Origin: JAWOLE01 sp963815655
Lineage (GTDB): Bacteria; Acidobacteriota; Thermoanaerobaculia; UBA5066; Gp7-AA6
DNA: 64,000 bases
Direction: 5' to 3'
Assembly: GCA_963815655.1 (NCBI GenBank)
Contig: CAWFHK010000001.1
Location: 620,001 to 684,000 of the forward strand
In this document: positions 32,061 to 39,718 of the stretch, piece after piece
Numbering within the stretch: the first letter of the stretch is position 1
Layout of the letters: each line of letters starts with the position of its first letter
Notes under the pieces: generated by a model
Database searches by the model: none
What the model saw: only the letters and a program-made list of their open reading frames with translations
Told to the model about the DNA's origin: nothing
Translations under genes and position numbers: made by a program

Positions 32061-32713
32061 ATGAGGTTGTGGCGGTAGGCGAACACGACGGCCGCGAGCT
32101 TGGTGTGAACGTCGAGCTTGTGCAGGAGGTTCTGGATGTGGTTTCGGACCGTGACCGGCGAGATGAACAGGGTCTTGCCGATCGCGCTCGTGGAGAGGCC
32201 CTGGGCCAGGCAGCGCAGGATCTCCTTCTCCCGGGCGGTCAGGTCCACCGGCTGCCCCTCCCGGGTCGTCATCGGCCACAGGGGCTCTGCGATCGGGGCG
32301 GTGTCCTGCTCCAGCCGGCGCTCCAGCGCCGAGGGCTTCTGGTTCTCCGGCCGCAGGACGTGGACGACCGTCGAGAGGGCCGGGTGGTAGGAGGGGATCG
32401 CGAAGAGGGAGACCTCGAACCACTGGCGCGACTTGCCGACCTCGACGGAGAGCGGAAAGCGCTGAACCGGCTCCTTGGGTCTCTCCCGCGCCTGGTGGGC
32501 GACCGGGCAGTTGCGGTAGCAGTAGACGTTCCCGTTCGCGTCGCGGCCGCCCATGACGTCGTAGCAGCGCTTTCCGAGGACGCTGCGCGCGGACTTGCCC
32601 AGCAGCTCCTCGCATTTCTTGTTCCAGAGGATGACCTTGTCAGCCGAGTCGATCGCGAAGACGGCCTCCCCGCTGCGGGCGATCTTGTCGAGCGTTTCGG
32701 ACGTGTGAGGCAT
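32057..32713 (-). CDS. One-component PAS-LuxR regulator 2
   Basis: Protein of 218 aa, paralogue of the regulator at 30557. PAS-type N-terminus ('SGEAVFAIDSADKVILWNKK') with Cys at 34, 50, 65 and 69 ('CYDVMGGRDANGNVYCYRNC'); the fifth Cys of the paralogue (C55) is Gly here. The LuxR HTH ('LTAREKEILRCLAQG', 'SPVTVRNHIQNLLHKLDVHT') is nearly identical to regulator 1 in the recognition helix, so both should read the same DNA site. It lies 92 bp after the Usp gene and probably shares its operator. Start ATG 32713 aligns with the paralogue's start. The stop codon lies in the MITE end. Confidence 0.85.
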   Translation of the reverse strand: MPHTSETLDKIARSGEAVFAIDSADKVILWNKKCEELLGKSARSVLGKRCYDVMGGRDANGNVYCYRNCPVAHQARERPKEPVQRFPLSVEVGKSRQWFEVSLFAIPSYHPALSTVVHVLRPENQKPSALERRLEQDTAPIAEPLWPMTTREGQPVDLTAREKEILRCLAQGLSTSAIGKTLFISPVTVRNHIQNLLHKLDVHTKLAAVVFAYRHNLI

Positions 32714-32805
32714 AGAGGGCGGCGGATAAGGTACCACCGACGCACCCTCTCCAGCCAGTCCCGAGGCGTCTTCCGGGCTGGCCGGGCGGGTTTCGGCGGC
32801 CGCCG

Positions 32806-33282
32806 TCAGCTGGCCTTGCGGCGCCGCGGGGGGCGCACGACGGTCACCGGCCGGCGCGCGACGTAGATGAGGCGCAGGGCGACCCCGCCGACGACCCATT
32901 CGTTCAGAGTGTCCCGGCCCTCGCTCCCGACCACGACGAGGTCCGCCTTGAGGCGGTCCGCCTCGCGGGAGATCGCCTCCGGAACGGGGGTCCGTTTGTC
33001 GGCGGACACGAAGCGGAACCGGGCGTGCAGTCCGCAGCGCTCGAGGTCGCGAGCGGCGTCGTCCAGGATCTTCTGGGCCGTCTGTTTCTCGAGCGCCTTC
33101 TCGAAGGCGGATCCCAGATCGGCGACGGGCTCGTCGAGCAAGGGGCCGGAGTTCCCGTTGCGCGGTTTTCCGATCGTCAGGATGACGAGATCGCTTCCGG
33201 CGTCGCGTGAGGCAAGCCGGGCGGCGAACTTGAGCGCGGCCGCGCCGCCTCGCGATCCGTCCGTTGCGACGAGAATTCTCAT
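32806..33282 (-). CDS. Universal stress protein (Usp)
   Basis: Protein of 158 aa. N-terminal 'MRILVATDGSRGGAAALKFA', then 'ILTIGKPRNGN', 'LKADLVVVGSEGRDTLNEWV' and the C-terminal beta-strand 'RPVTVVRPPRRRK'. The ATP-loop motif Gx2Gx9GS/T is poorly kept, so nucleotide binding is uncertain. AAAGGAGCG precedes ATG. It is followed by the second PAS-LuxR gene, likely in one operon. Usp proteins are dimeric cytoplasmic stress proteins. Confidence 0.88.
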   Translation of the reverse strand: MRILVATDGSRGGAAALKFAARLASRDAGSDLVILTIGKPRNGNSGPLLDEPVADLGSAFEKALEKQTAQKILDDAARDLERCGLHARFRFVSADKRTPVPEAISREADRLKADLVVVGSEGRDTLNEWVVGGVALRLIYVARRPVTVVRPPRRRKAS

Positions 33283-33376
33283 GGACGCTCCTTTGCTCCT
33301 CCGGCCTGCCGATGGGCTGCGCGATGGTCGTTCCAACTTGGATCGAATGTGTACCAGCCTCCGGTTCCCGAGGGCG

Positions 33377-33392
33377 TGATGTGTTCGCATCA
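33377..33392 (-). promoter_or_regulatory. 16-bp operator for the Usp-LuxR2 operon
   Basis: Minus-strand TGATGCGAACACATCA, both arms perfect. The -10 is less clear: TACACA at 33353-33348 (offset 39). Confidence 0.5.
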
Positions 33393-33447
33393 AAAAACTC
33401 GGGGGTCCGCTCCGGAAGAGTCTGCCGGCTTTCCGCGCCGCCCGAAC

Positions 33448-33463
33448 TGATGCAAGAACATCA
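33448..33463 (+). promoter_or_regulatory. 16-bp operator upstream of nifJ
   Basis: TGATGCAAGAACATCA; -10-like TACCGT at 33487-33492 (offset 39); ATG of nifJ 53 nt from the operator start, no SD. Confidence 0.65.
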
Positions 33464-33500
33464 TTTGCCCTCCGCCCCGCGAGCCTTACCGTTGCCCCCG

Positions 33501-36500
33501 ATGAATACCATCAAGAACACGGTCATGATCGACGGGAACGAGGCGGCGGCGTCGGTCGCTCATCGCGCGAGCGAGGTCATCGCGATCTACCCGATCACTC
33601 CCTCCTCGACGATGGGGGAGCTGGCCGACGAGTGGTCCGCGGAGGGCCGCAAGAACCTCTGGGGGATGGTCCCGAACGTCGTCGAGATGCAATCGGAAGG
33701 GGGCGCCGCGGGCGCGGTGCATGGCGCCCTGCAGGCCGGCGCGCTCTGCACGACCTTCACGGCGTCCCAGGGCCTCCTGCTGATGATTCCGAACATGTAC
33801 AAGATCGCCGGGGAGCTGACCCCGTTCTGCATGCACGTGGCCGCGCGCACGATCGCGACCCACGCGCTGTCGATCTTCGGCGACCATTCCGACGTGATGG
33901 CATGCCGGCAGACCGGCTTCGCCCTGCTCGCCTCCGGCTCCGTTCAGGAAGCCCAGGACTTCGCCGCCATCGCGCACGCCGCGACGCTGCGCGCGCGCAT
34001 CCCGTTCCTCCACTTCTTCGACGGGTTCCGCACCTCCCACGAGGTCGCGAAGATCGAGGCGCTCCCCGACGAGCACCTGCGGGCCCTCCTGGACGAGGAG
34101 GCGATCGCCGCGCACCGGCGCCGCGCCCTGACGCCCGACCGCCCCGTCCTGCGGGGAACCGCCCAGAACCCCGACGTCTTCTTCCAGGCGCGCGAGGCGT
34201 GCAACCGTTTCTACCTCATCTGCCCCGACATCGTGCGGGAGACGATGGAGCGCTTCGCGGAGCTGACCGGGCGCTCCTACGGCCTCTTCGATTACGTCGG
34301 CCACCCCGAGGCCGAGCGCGTGATCGTGATGATGGGCTCGGGCGCCGAGGCGGCGCACGAGGCCGTGAACTGGCTCGTCGCGCGCGGCGAGAAGGTGGGG
34401 CTCGTCAAGGTCCGCCTCTACCGCCCCTTCGACGTGGAGGGCTTCGCCGCGGCTCTCCCCGCGAGCGTCCGCGCGATCTCCGTGCTCGACCGGACGAAGG
34501 AGCCGGGCGCGGTCGGGGAGCCCCTCTACCAGGACGTCGTCACCGCTCTGGCGGAGGCCGGGACCGACGGCCGGATCTCCTCCGCCCCGCGCGTCGTCGG
34601 CGGGCGCTACGGGCTCTCTTCCAAGGAGTTCAACCCGGCGATGGTCAAGGCGGTGTTCGACAATCTGTCCGCCGCCGCGCCGCGCAACCATTTCACCGTC
34701 GGCATCGTGGACGACGTGACGCACACGTCGCTTCCCGTGGCCGCCGACTTCGACATCGAGCCGGACGCGATGGTCCGGGCCGTCTTCTTCGGGCTCGGGT
34801 CCGACGGGACGGTCGGCGCCAACAAGAACACGATCAAGATCATCGGCGAAACGACGGCGAACGACGCGCAGGGCTATTTCGTCTACGACTCGAAGAAGTC
34901 GGGCGCCGTCACCATCTCGCACCTGCGCTTCGGGCCCGGGCCGATCCGCTCCTCCTACCTCGTCGGCAAGGCGAGCTTCGTCGCGTGCCACCAGTTCGAG
35001 TTCGTCAACCGCTACGACATGCTCGAGCACGCGGGGGACGGCGCCGACTTCCTCCTCAACTCCCCCTACGGCCCCGACGACGTCTGGGACAAGCTGCCCC
35101 GCGAGGTCCAGGAGCAGGTCCTCTCCCGGCGGATCAAGCTCCATGTCATCGACGCCTACCGCCTCGCGCGCGAGATCGGCCTGAAGGGGCGCATCAACAC
35201 GATCATGCAGACCTGTTTCTTCAAGATCACCGGTGTGCTCCCGGTCGAGACCGCGATCGTGAAGATCAAGGAGACGATCGAAGACACTTACGGAAAGAAG
35301 GGCGGAGACGTCCTCAGGCGCAACTTCGAGGCGGTGGACCGGGCGCTGGCGGCGCTCTCCAGCGTCCCGGTGCCCGCGGAAGTCACGGCGCAGCGCCGGC
35401 GGCCCGATGTCGTCTCGCCGGCGTCTCCCGACTTCGTCCAGGGCGTCACGGCCGTGATGATCGCCAACAAGGGAGACCTCCTGCCCGTCAGCGCGTTTCC
35501 GGTGGACGGCACGTGGCCGGTGGGCACGAGCCAGTGGGAGAAGCGCAACATCGCCGCCGAGATCCCGGTGTGGGACCCGGCGATCTGCATCCAGTGCAAC
35601 AAGTGCGCGCTCGTCTGCCCGCACGCGGCCATCCGCGTCAAGGTCTACGAGCCGGGACTCCTCGACAAGGCGCCCGCCACGTTCAAGTCCATCGATTTCC
35701 GGGCGGCCGACTATCCCGGAGCGAAGTACACCGTCCAGGTCGCGCCGGAGGATTGCACCGGCTGTACGCTCTGCGTGATGTTCTGCCCCGCCAAGGACAA
35801 GTCGAACCCCAAGCACAAGTCGATCGACATGCGCCCCCAGGAGCCGCTGCGCGAGGCGGAGCGGGAGAACTACGCGTTCTTCCTCGACCTGCCCGAGCCC
35901 GACCGGACGAAGCCGCGCGTCCTGGACGTGAAGTCCACGCAGTTCTTCCAGCCTCTTTTCGAGTACTCCGGGGCGTGCGCGGGGTGCGGCGAGACGCCGT
36001 ACATCAAGCTCCTGACGCAGCTCTTCGGAGACCGGATCCTGATGGCCAACGCCACCGGATGCAGCTCGATCTACGGCGGGAACCTCCCGACGACTCCCTA
36101 CGCCTCCAACCGGGACGGGCGCGGCCCCGCCTGGTCGAACTCCCTCTTCGAGGACAACGCGGAGTTCGGAATGGGCATGCGGCTGGGCCTCGACAGCCAC
36201 CGCGACTCGGCGCGCGAGCTCCTGAGGCGCCAGGTGCCGGGACTCCCCGGGGACCTCGTCACCGCGCTCCTCAACACGGACCAGTCGGGCGAGGCCGGCA
36301 TCGCCGCGCAGCGGGCGAGAGTCGCGGACTTGAAATTCCTGCTCGCGGGCCGGACCGATCCCGAGGCGGTGAGGTTGAACCTGCTGGCGGATTACCTCGT
36401 CAAGAAGGGCGTCTGGGTCGTCGGCGGCGACGGCTGGGCCTACGACATCGGCTACGGCGGCCTCGACCACGTCCTGGCATCGGGCCGCGACGTCAACGTC

Positions 36501-37085
36501 CTCGTCCTCGACACCGAGGTCTACTCCAACACGGGAGGCCAGGCGTCCAAGGCCACGCCGCTCGGCGCTTCCGCCAAGTTCGCGGCCGCCGGCAAGGAGA
36601 TGCCGAAGAAGGACCTGGGCCTGATCGCGATGAGCTACGGCAACATCTACGTCGCCCGCATCGCCTTCGGCGCCAAGGACGCCCAGACAGTGAAGGCGTT
36701 CCTCGAAGCCGAGGCGTACCCCGGCCCCTCGCTCATCATCGCCTACAGTCACTGCATCGCCCACGGATACGACATGGCCTTCGGCGCGGAGCAGCAGCGG
36801 CTCGCCGTGGACAGCGGAGTGTGGCCGCTCTACCGGTTCGACCCGCGGCGCATCGAAGCGGGGCAGCCCCCGCTCCAGCTCGACTCGGCCGCGCCGAAGA
36901 TCCGCGTCGAGCAGTACATGAGGAATGAGAACCGCTTTCGCATCCTCGAGAGGCTCGGAACGGACCGGGCCCGCGGACTCGCGTCCGCGGCGCAACGCGA
37001 GGCCGAGCGCCGCTTCCAGCTCTATCAACAGCTCTCCGGGCTCTCCGCCGTCAAGCCGCCGGCGGCGGAGCCGGTGAAGGCCTGA
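33501..37085 (+). CDS. nifJ: Pyruvate:ferredoxin (flavodoxin) oxidoreductase
   Basis: Single-chain homodimeric PFOR of 1194 aa. Domain order: alpha/pyrimidine ('IAIYPITPSSTMGELADEWS', residues ~25-45), domain II, gamma (~410-630, 'FFGLGSDGTVGANKNTIKII'), two [4Fe-4S] ferredoxin clusters ('CIQCNKCALVCP' and 'CTGCTLCVMFCP', ~690-760), and the ThDP domain with proximal-cluster Cys ('CAGCGETPYIKLL') and 'LVLDTEVYSNTGGQASKATP'. It oxidises pyruvate to acetyl-CoA and CO2 and reduces ferredoxin or flavodoxin, electrons that benzoyl-CoA reductase needs. No SD precedes ATG 33501, and it sits at the leaderless distance from the operator. A dihydroorotate-dehydrogenase-like gene follows 2 bp later. Confidence 0.96.
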   Translation: MNTIKNTVMIDGNEAAASVAHRASEVIAIYPITPSSTMGELADEWSAEGRKNLWGMVPNVVEMQSEGGAAGAVHGALQAGALCTTFTASQGLLLMIPNMYKIAGELTPFCMHVAARTIATHALSIFGDHSDVMACRQTGFALLASGSVQEAQDFAAIAHAATLRARIPFLHFFDGFRTSHEVAKIEALPDEHLRALLDEEAIAAHRRRALTPDRPVLRGTAQNPDVFFQAREACNRFYLICPDIVRETMERFAELTGRSYGLFDYVGHPEAERVIVMMGSGAEAAHEAVNWLVARGEKVGLVKVRLYRPFDVEGFAAALPASVRAISVLDRTKEPGAVGEPLYQDVVTALAEAGTDGRISSAPRVVGGRYGLSSKEFNPAMVKAVFDNLSAAAPRNHFTVGIVDDVTHTSLPVAADFDIEPDAMVRAVFFGLGSDGTVGANKNTIKIIGETTANDAQGYFVYDSKKSGAVTISHLRFGPGPIRSSYLVGKASFVACHQFEFVNRYDMLEHAGDGADFLLNSPYGPDDVWDKLPREVQEQVLSRRIKLHVIDAYRLAREIGLKGRINTIMQTCFFKITGVLPVETAIVKIKETIEDTYGKKGGDVLRRNFEAVDRALAALSSVPVPAEVTAQRRRPDVVSPASPDFVQGVTAVMIANKGDLLPVSAFPVDGTWPVGTSQWEKRNIAAEIPVWDPAICIQCNKCALVCPHAAIRVKVYEPGLLDKAPATFKSIDFRAADYPGAKYTVQVAPEDCTGCTLCVMFCPAKDKSNPKHKSIDMRPQEPLREAERENYAFFLDLPEPDRTKPRVLDVKSTQFFQPLFEYSGACAGCGETPYIKLLTQLFGDRILMANATGCSSIYGGNLPTTPYASNRDGRGPAWSNSLFEDNAEFGMGMRLGLDSHRDSARELLRRQVPGLPGDLVTALLNTDQSGEAGIAAQRARVADLKFLLAGRTDPEAVRLNLLADYLVKKGVWVVGGDGWAYDIGYGGLDHVLASGRDVNVLVLDTEVYSNTGGQASKATPLGASAKFAAAGKEMPKKDLGLIAMSYGNIYVARIAFGAKDAQTVKAFLEAEAYPGPSLIIAYSHCIAHGYDMAFGAEQQRLAVDSGVWPLYRFDPRRIEAGQPPLQLDSAAPKIRVEQYMRNENRFRILERLGTDRARGLASAAQREAERRFQLYQQLSGLSAVKPPAAEPVKA

Positions 37086-37087
37086 TC

Positions 37088-38077
37088 ATGGATCTCTCGA
37101 CGAAGTATCTCGGCTTCGAGTTGCCGCATCCCCTGATGCCCGGCGCCTCGCCGCTGGTGGACGACATGGACATGGTCCGGCGGCTCGAGGACGCGGGCGC
37201 CTCCGCGATCGTGATGCACTCCCTCTTCGAGGAGCAGATCGCGGCCGAGCGCCGCGAAGCCCGCCTCCTCGAGAGCCACGAGGAGTCCTTCGCCGAAGCG
37301 GTCTCCTACACCCCCGACACGGGGATCTTCGCGCTCGGCCCCGACGAGTACCTGGAGCAGGTCCAGCGCATCCGCCGCGCCGTCTCGGTTCCCGTCATCG
37401 CCTCCTTGAACGGCACGACGCCGGAGTCGTGGATCGAGTACGCGCGGCTGATCGAGCAGGCCGGCGCGCACGCGCTCGAGATCAACGTCTACTACCTCGC
37501 GACCGATCCGCTCGAGAACGGCGACGACGTCGAGACCCGCACGCTCCAGACGGCCTCCGCCGTCAAGAGCGCCGTCTCGATTCCCGTCGCGGTCAAGCTC
37601 TCTCCGTTCTTCTCCTCGTTCTCGAACCTGGCCGGCAAGCTCCAGGACGCCGGCGCCGACGGTCTCGTGATCTTCAATCGCTTCTACCAGCCCGACATCG
37701 ACATCGAGGCGCTGGACGTCGTCCCGACGGTCCGGCTCTCGGATTCCGGAGACCTGCTCCTGCGCCTGCGCTGGCTTGCGATTCTCTCCGGCCGCGTCCG
37801 CTGCTCTCTCGCCGTCACCGGGGGCGTGCACACGGCGGCCGACGCGATCAAGGCGGTCATGGCGGGCGCCCACGCGATCCAGATGGTCTCGGCCCTCCTG
37901 CGCCGGGGACCGGAGCACCTGCGCCGGGTCCGCGAGGAGATGTCCCAGTGGATGGAGGAACACGGCTACGAGTCGCTCCGCCAGATGCAGGGGAGCATGA
38001 GCCTGGCGAGAAGCGGCAACCCGGGCGCGCTCGAGCGCGCCAACTACATGCGCGTCCTGCAGAGCTGGCGCGCGTAG
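37088..38077 (+). CDS. Dihydroorotate dehydrogenase-like flavoprotein
   Basis: Protein of 329 aa, TIM barrel of the class 1 PyrD type: 'MPGASPLVDDMDMVRRLEDA' at the N-terminus, 'VIASLNGTT', 'ALEINVYYLATDP', 'PVAVKLSPFFSS' and FMN-phosphate region 'SLAVTGGVHTAADAIKAVMA'. Such proteins often follow nifJ in anaerobes and are annotated as dihydroorotate dehydrogenase-like, without proof that they make pyrimidines. Two bp after nifJ, so co-transcribed. A flavoenzyme coupled to ferredoxin metabolism is as likely as pyrimidine synthesis. Confidence 0.82.
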   Translation: MDLSTKYLGFELPHPLMPGASPLVDDMDMVRRLEDAGASAIVMHSLFEEQIAAERREARLLESHEESFAEAVSYTPDTGIFALGPDEYLEQVQRIRRAVSVPVIASLNGTTPESWIEYARLIEQAGAHALEINVYYLATDPLENGDDVETRTLQTASAVKSAVSIPVAVKLSPFFSSFSNLAGKLQDAGADGLVIFNRFYQPDIDIEALDVVPTVRLSDSGDLLLRLRWLAILSGRVRCSLAVTGGVHTAADAIKAVMAGAHAIQMVSALLRRGPEHLRRVREEMSQWMEEHGYESLRQMQGSMSLARSGNPGALERANYMRVLQSWRA

Positions 38078-38353
38078 CCGTCCGTCGCTCCGCGCCGCCG
38101 CGGGAAATGCGCCTGCGGGCGCACCGGCGAGCGGCTCGGCCGGATGCGGCCTCGACCGCCCGCCTTTTCCCGCGCCGCCGCTTCGCTCCCGCGGCGCGAG
38201 GCTCCTCCGCTCGGTGACTTCGCGGAGACTCCTCGCGCCGCGAGCGACGGCGATATGCCGGTGGGGTATTGGATGGCTCGCTGGAGATGGATCGAGGACG
38301 GGTTCGCCGTTTCCGCTGGCAGCGAATTCGGGGTTCCGCTCGCGGCGAATTAT
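38078..38353. other. Intergenic stretch before a zinc-ribbon gene
   Basis: About 275 bp after the nifJ operon. I see no gene, repeat or clear terminator here. The operator for the next gene begins at 38354. Confidence 0.4.
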
Positions 38354-38369
38354 TGGGTCATTTTGATCA
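38354..38369 (+). promoter_or_regulatory. 16-bp operator upstream of a zinc-ribbon gene
   Basis: TGGGTCATTTTGATCA; -10-like TACTGT at 38392-38397 (offset 38). Confidence 0.55.
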
Positions 38370-38409
38370 AGCTCTGGAGCGCGCGAACCGTTACTGTTGA
38401 CGAAGGCCA

Positions 38410-38622
38410 ATGCTCAACGTCGAGGACTTCACCTTGCTGCGACGCGGAATCGAGGTTCCTCTCGAAGGCCGCGTCGAGACCTGCCCGCGGTGCGGGCGCA
38501 ACGGCATCGAGGAGCGCCCCGAGTGTGGGTTCCCCTACTTCCTGCACGTTCAGACCTCCGAGGTCCAGGGGGACGGCATGCGCGTCGAGCCGCTGGACGC
38601 CTGCGCCCTGCCCGTGAACTAG
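38410..38622 (+). CDS. Small zinc-ribbon-like protein (70 aa)
   Basis: A 70-residue protein whose only clear feature is a Cys group, 'ETCPRCGRNGIEERPECGFP', giving CxxC plus one more Cys, and a late Cys ('LDACALPVN'). There is no membrane segment. It is the sole gene behind its operator, with the ATG about 6 nt after the predicted transcription start. Unknown function; a metal-binding protein of the island. Confidence 0.65.
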   Translation: MLNVEDFTLLRRGIEVPLEGRVETCPRCGRNGIEERPECGFPYFLHVQTSEVQGDGMRVEPLDACALPVN

Positions 38623-38644
38623 AGCGCGGAACGGCTCGGACCGC

Positions 38645-39082
38645 TCAGCCGGCCGCGGCCTTGCGGCGCGGACCGCGGCCCTTCATCACCCAGCGCTTTG
38701 CCTTCGAGACCGGGCGCTCGGAGCCGCGGCCGATGAGATCGAGCAGGTCGGTCGTGGTCAGGATCCCGACGAGTTTCCCCTCTTCCAGGACCGGGAGACA
38801 GCCGATGGTCCGTCCGCGGAGCAGGTTGGCCGCCTCCCGAACCGTCGTGCGAGGTTGACCCGTCACTGCCGGAGCGCTCATCACGTCGGCGACGGTGCAG
38901 ACCGTCCGGTCGCCCGGGAAGGAGTCGCAGTCGCGGATCGACACGACGCCCACGGCGCCGCCGCCGAGCTCCACGACCAGATGGCGAATCCGCCGCGCGC
39001 GCATCCGGCGGAGCGCGTTCTCGACCGACTCGCCGGCCGTCACGGTCTCCGCGCGGGTCGTCATCACCTCACCGATTCGCAT
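38645..39082 (-). CDS. CBS-domain pair protein
   Basis: Protein of 145 aa made of two CBS domains: 'IGEVMTTRAETVTAGESVEN' to 'VGVVSIRDCDSFPG', and 'VADVMSAPAVTGQPRTTVRE' to 'LVGILTTTDLLDLIG', with a short basic tail ('KRWVMKGRGPRRKAAAG'). Such stand-alone pairs bind adenine nucleotides and act as energy sensors; Hrp1 of the mycobacterial DosR regulon is a comparable protein. It lies 37 bp downstream of a Usp gene and is likely co-transcribed. Confidence 0.88.
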   Translation of the reverse strand: MRIGEVMTTRAETVTAGESVENALRRMRARRIRHLVVELGGGAVGVVSIRDCDSFPGDRTVCTVADVMSAPAVTGQPRTTVREAANLLRGRTIGCLPVLEEGKLVGILTTTDLLDLIGRGSERPVSKAKRWVMKGRGPRRKAAAG

Positions 39083-39119
39083 GCGACCTCCTGTCCGCCG
39101 CGGCCCGTCGCCGGAAGAC

Positions 39120-39563
39120 TCAGGCCGCTCGAACCGTCATCACCGGGCAGGGGGCCGTCGAGACCACGCGCGCCGCGACGCTCCCCAGGAAGAAGCGCGC
39201 GACCCCCTTGCGGCCGTGCGTTCCCAGGACGACGAGGTCGGCGCCGTTCTGTTTCGCGGCTTCGACAATCGCCTCGTAGGGCTGCCCGGCGAGAACGAGC
39301 GCCTGGGCCTTCACGCCGTCCTTCGCGGCGCTCTCGACGAGCGCGGCGAGCTTCTTCTCCACCTTCGATCGGATGCTCCGGTCCCACTCCTCGTAGACGC
39401 CGCCAGCCACCGGTTGCGCCTCGAAGACGGCGGGCGGCTGGTAGACGTGGGCGATGAACAGGGCCGCCCCGTTTTCCTTCGCCAGGAGGGACGCCTCGGC
39501 AACCGCCGGTTCCGAGGCCGGAGTCAGGTCCGTGGCCACGAGGATGCGTTTGAAGGGAGTCAT
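39120..39563 (-). CDS. Universal stress protein (Usp)
   Basis: Protein of 147 aa with a complete Usp fold and ATP-binding motif: 'FKRILVATDLTPASEPAVAE' at the start and 'VLGTHGRKGVARFFLGSVAA' (G-2x-G-9x-GS) near residue 120, ending 'CPVMTVRA'. AAGAGGA precedes the ATG. First gene of an operon with the CBS-pair protein, under the operator at 39626. Confidence 0.92.
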   Translation of the reverse strand: MTPFKRILVATDLTPASEPAVAEASLLAKENGAALFIAHVYQPPAVFEAQPVAGGVYEEWDRSIRSKVEKKLAALVESAAKDGVKAQALVLAGQPYEAIVEAAKQNGADLVVLGTHGRKGVARFFLGSVAARVVSTAPCPVMTVRAA

Positions 39564-39625
39564 GGCGTCCTCTTTTCTGCCTTTGTCACCAGGAGCGAGC
39601 GTCTCTCCGGTGGCCGGGAGTCACA

Positions 39626-39641
39626 AGATGCGTTTGAATCG
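39626..39641 (-). promoter_or_regulatory. 16-bp operator for the Usp-CBS operon
   Basis: Minus-strand CGATTCAAACGCATCT; -10-like GACGCT at 39603-39598 (offset 38). Confidence 0.5.
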
Positions 39642-39667
39642 CCGGAGGGGGCCCGCCCGGTCGGGGC

Positions 39668-39683
39668 TGATTCGTTTGCATCA
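39668..39683 (+). promoter_or_regulatory. 16-bp operator upstream of feoB (best consensus copy)
   Basis: TGATTCGTTTGCATCA; -10-like TAGGCT at 39707-39712; ATG 51 nt from operator start, no SD. Confidence 0.7.
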
Positions 39684-39718
39684 GGAAGCCGACTCCCCTC
39701 GGACGCTAGGCTTGGCGC

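Noticed and set aside
31423..32064. Several 60-200-codon frames in the stretch between the LuxR genes
   Set aside because: No SD, no domain, compositions dictated by hairpin-forming sequence; better explained as structured RNA or repeat and MITE.
33486..37028. 1180-codon frame antisense to nifJ (and similar long antisense frames at 2848-5028, 39560-41683, 47897-50542, 58106-60544)
   Set aside because: High-GC shadow frames with Arg/Asp/Gly/Val-rich nonsense composition and no domain; the sense genes are clear.
39668..39683. Operator read as an FNR or CRP box
   Set aside because: FNR boxes are TTGAT-N4-ATCAA and CRP boxes TGTGA-N6-TCACA; here the TGAT/ATCA arms are 8 bp apart, so the half-site spacing does not fit.
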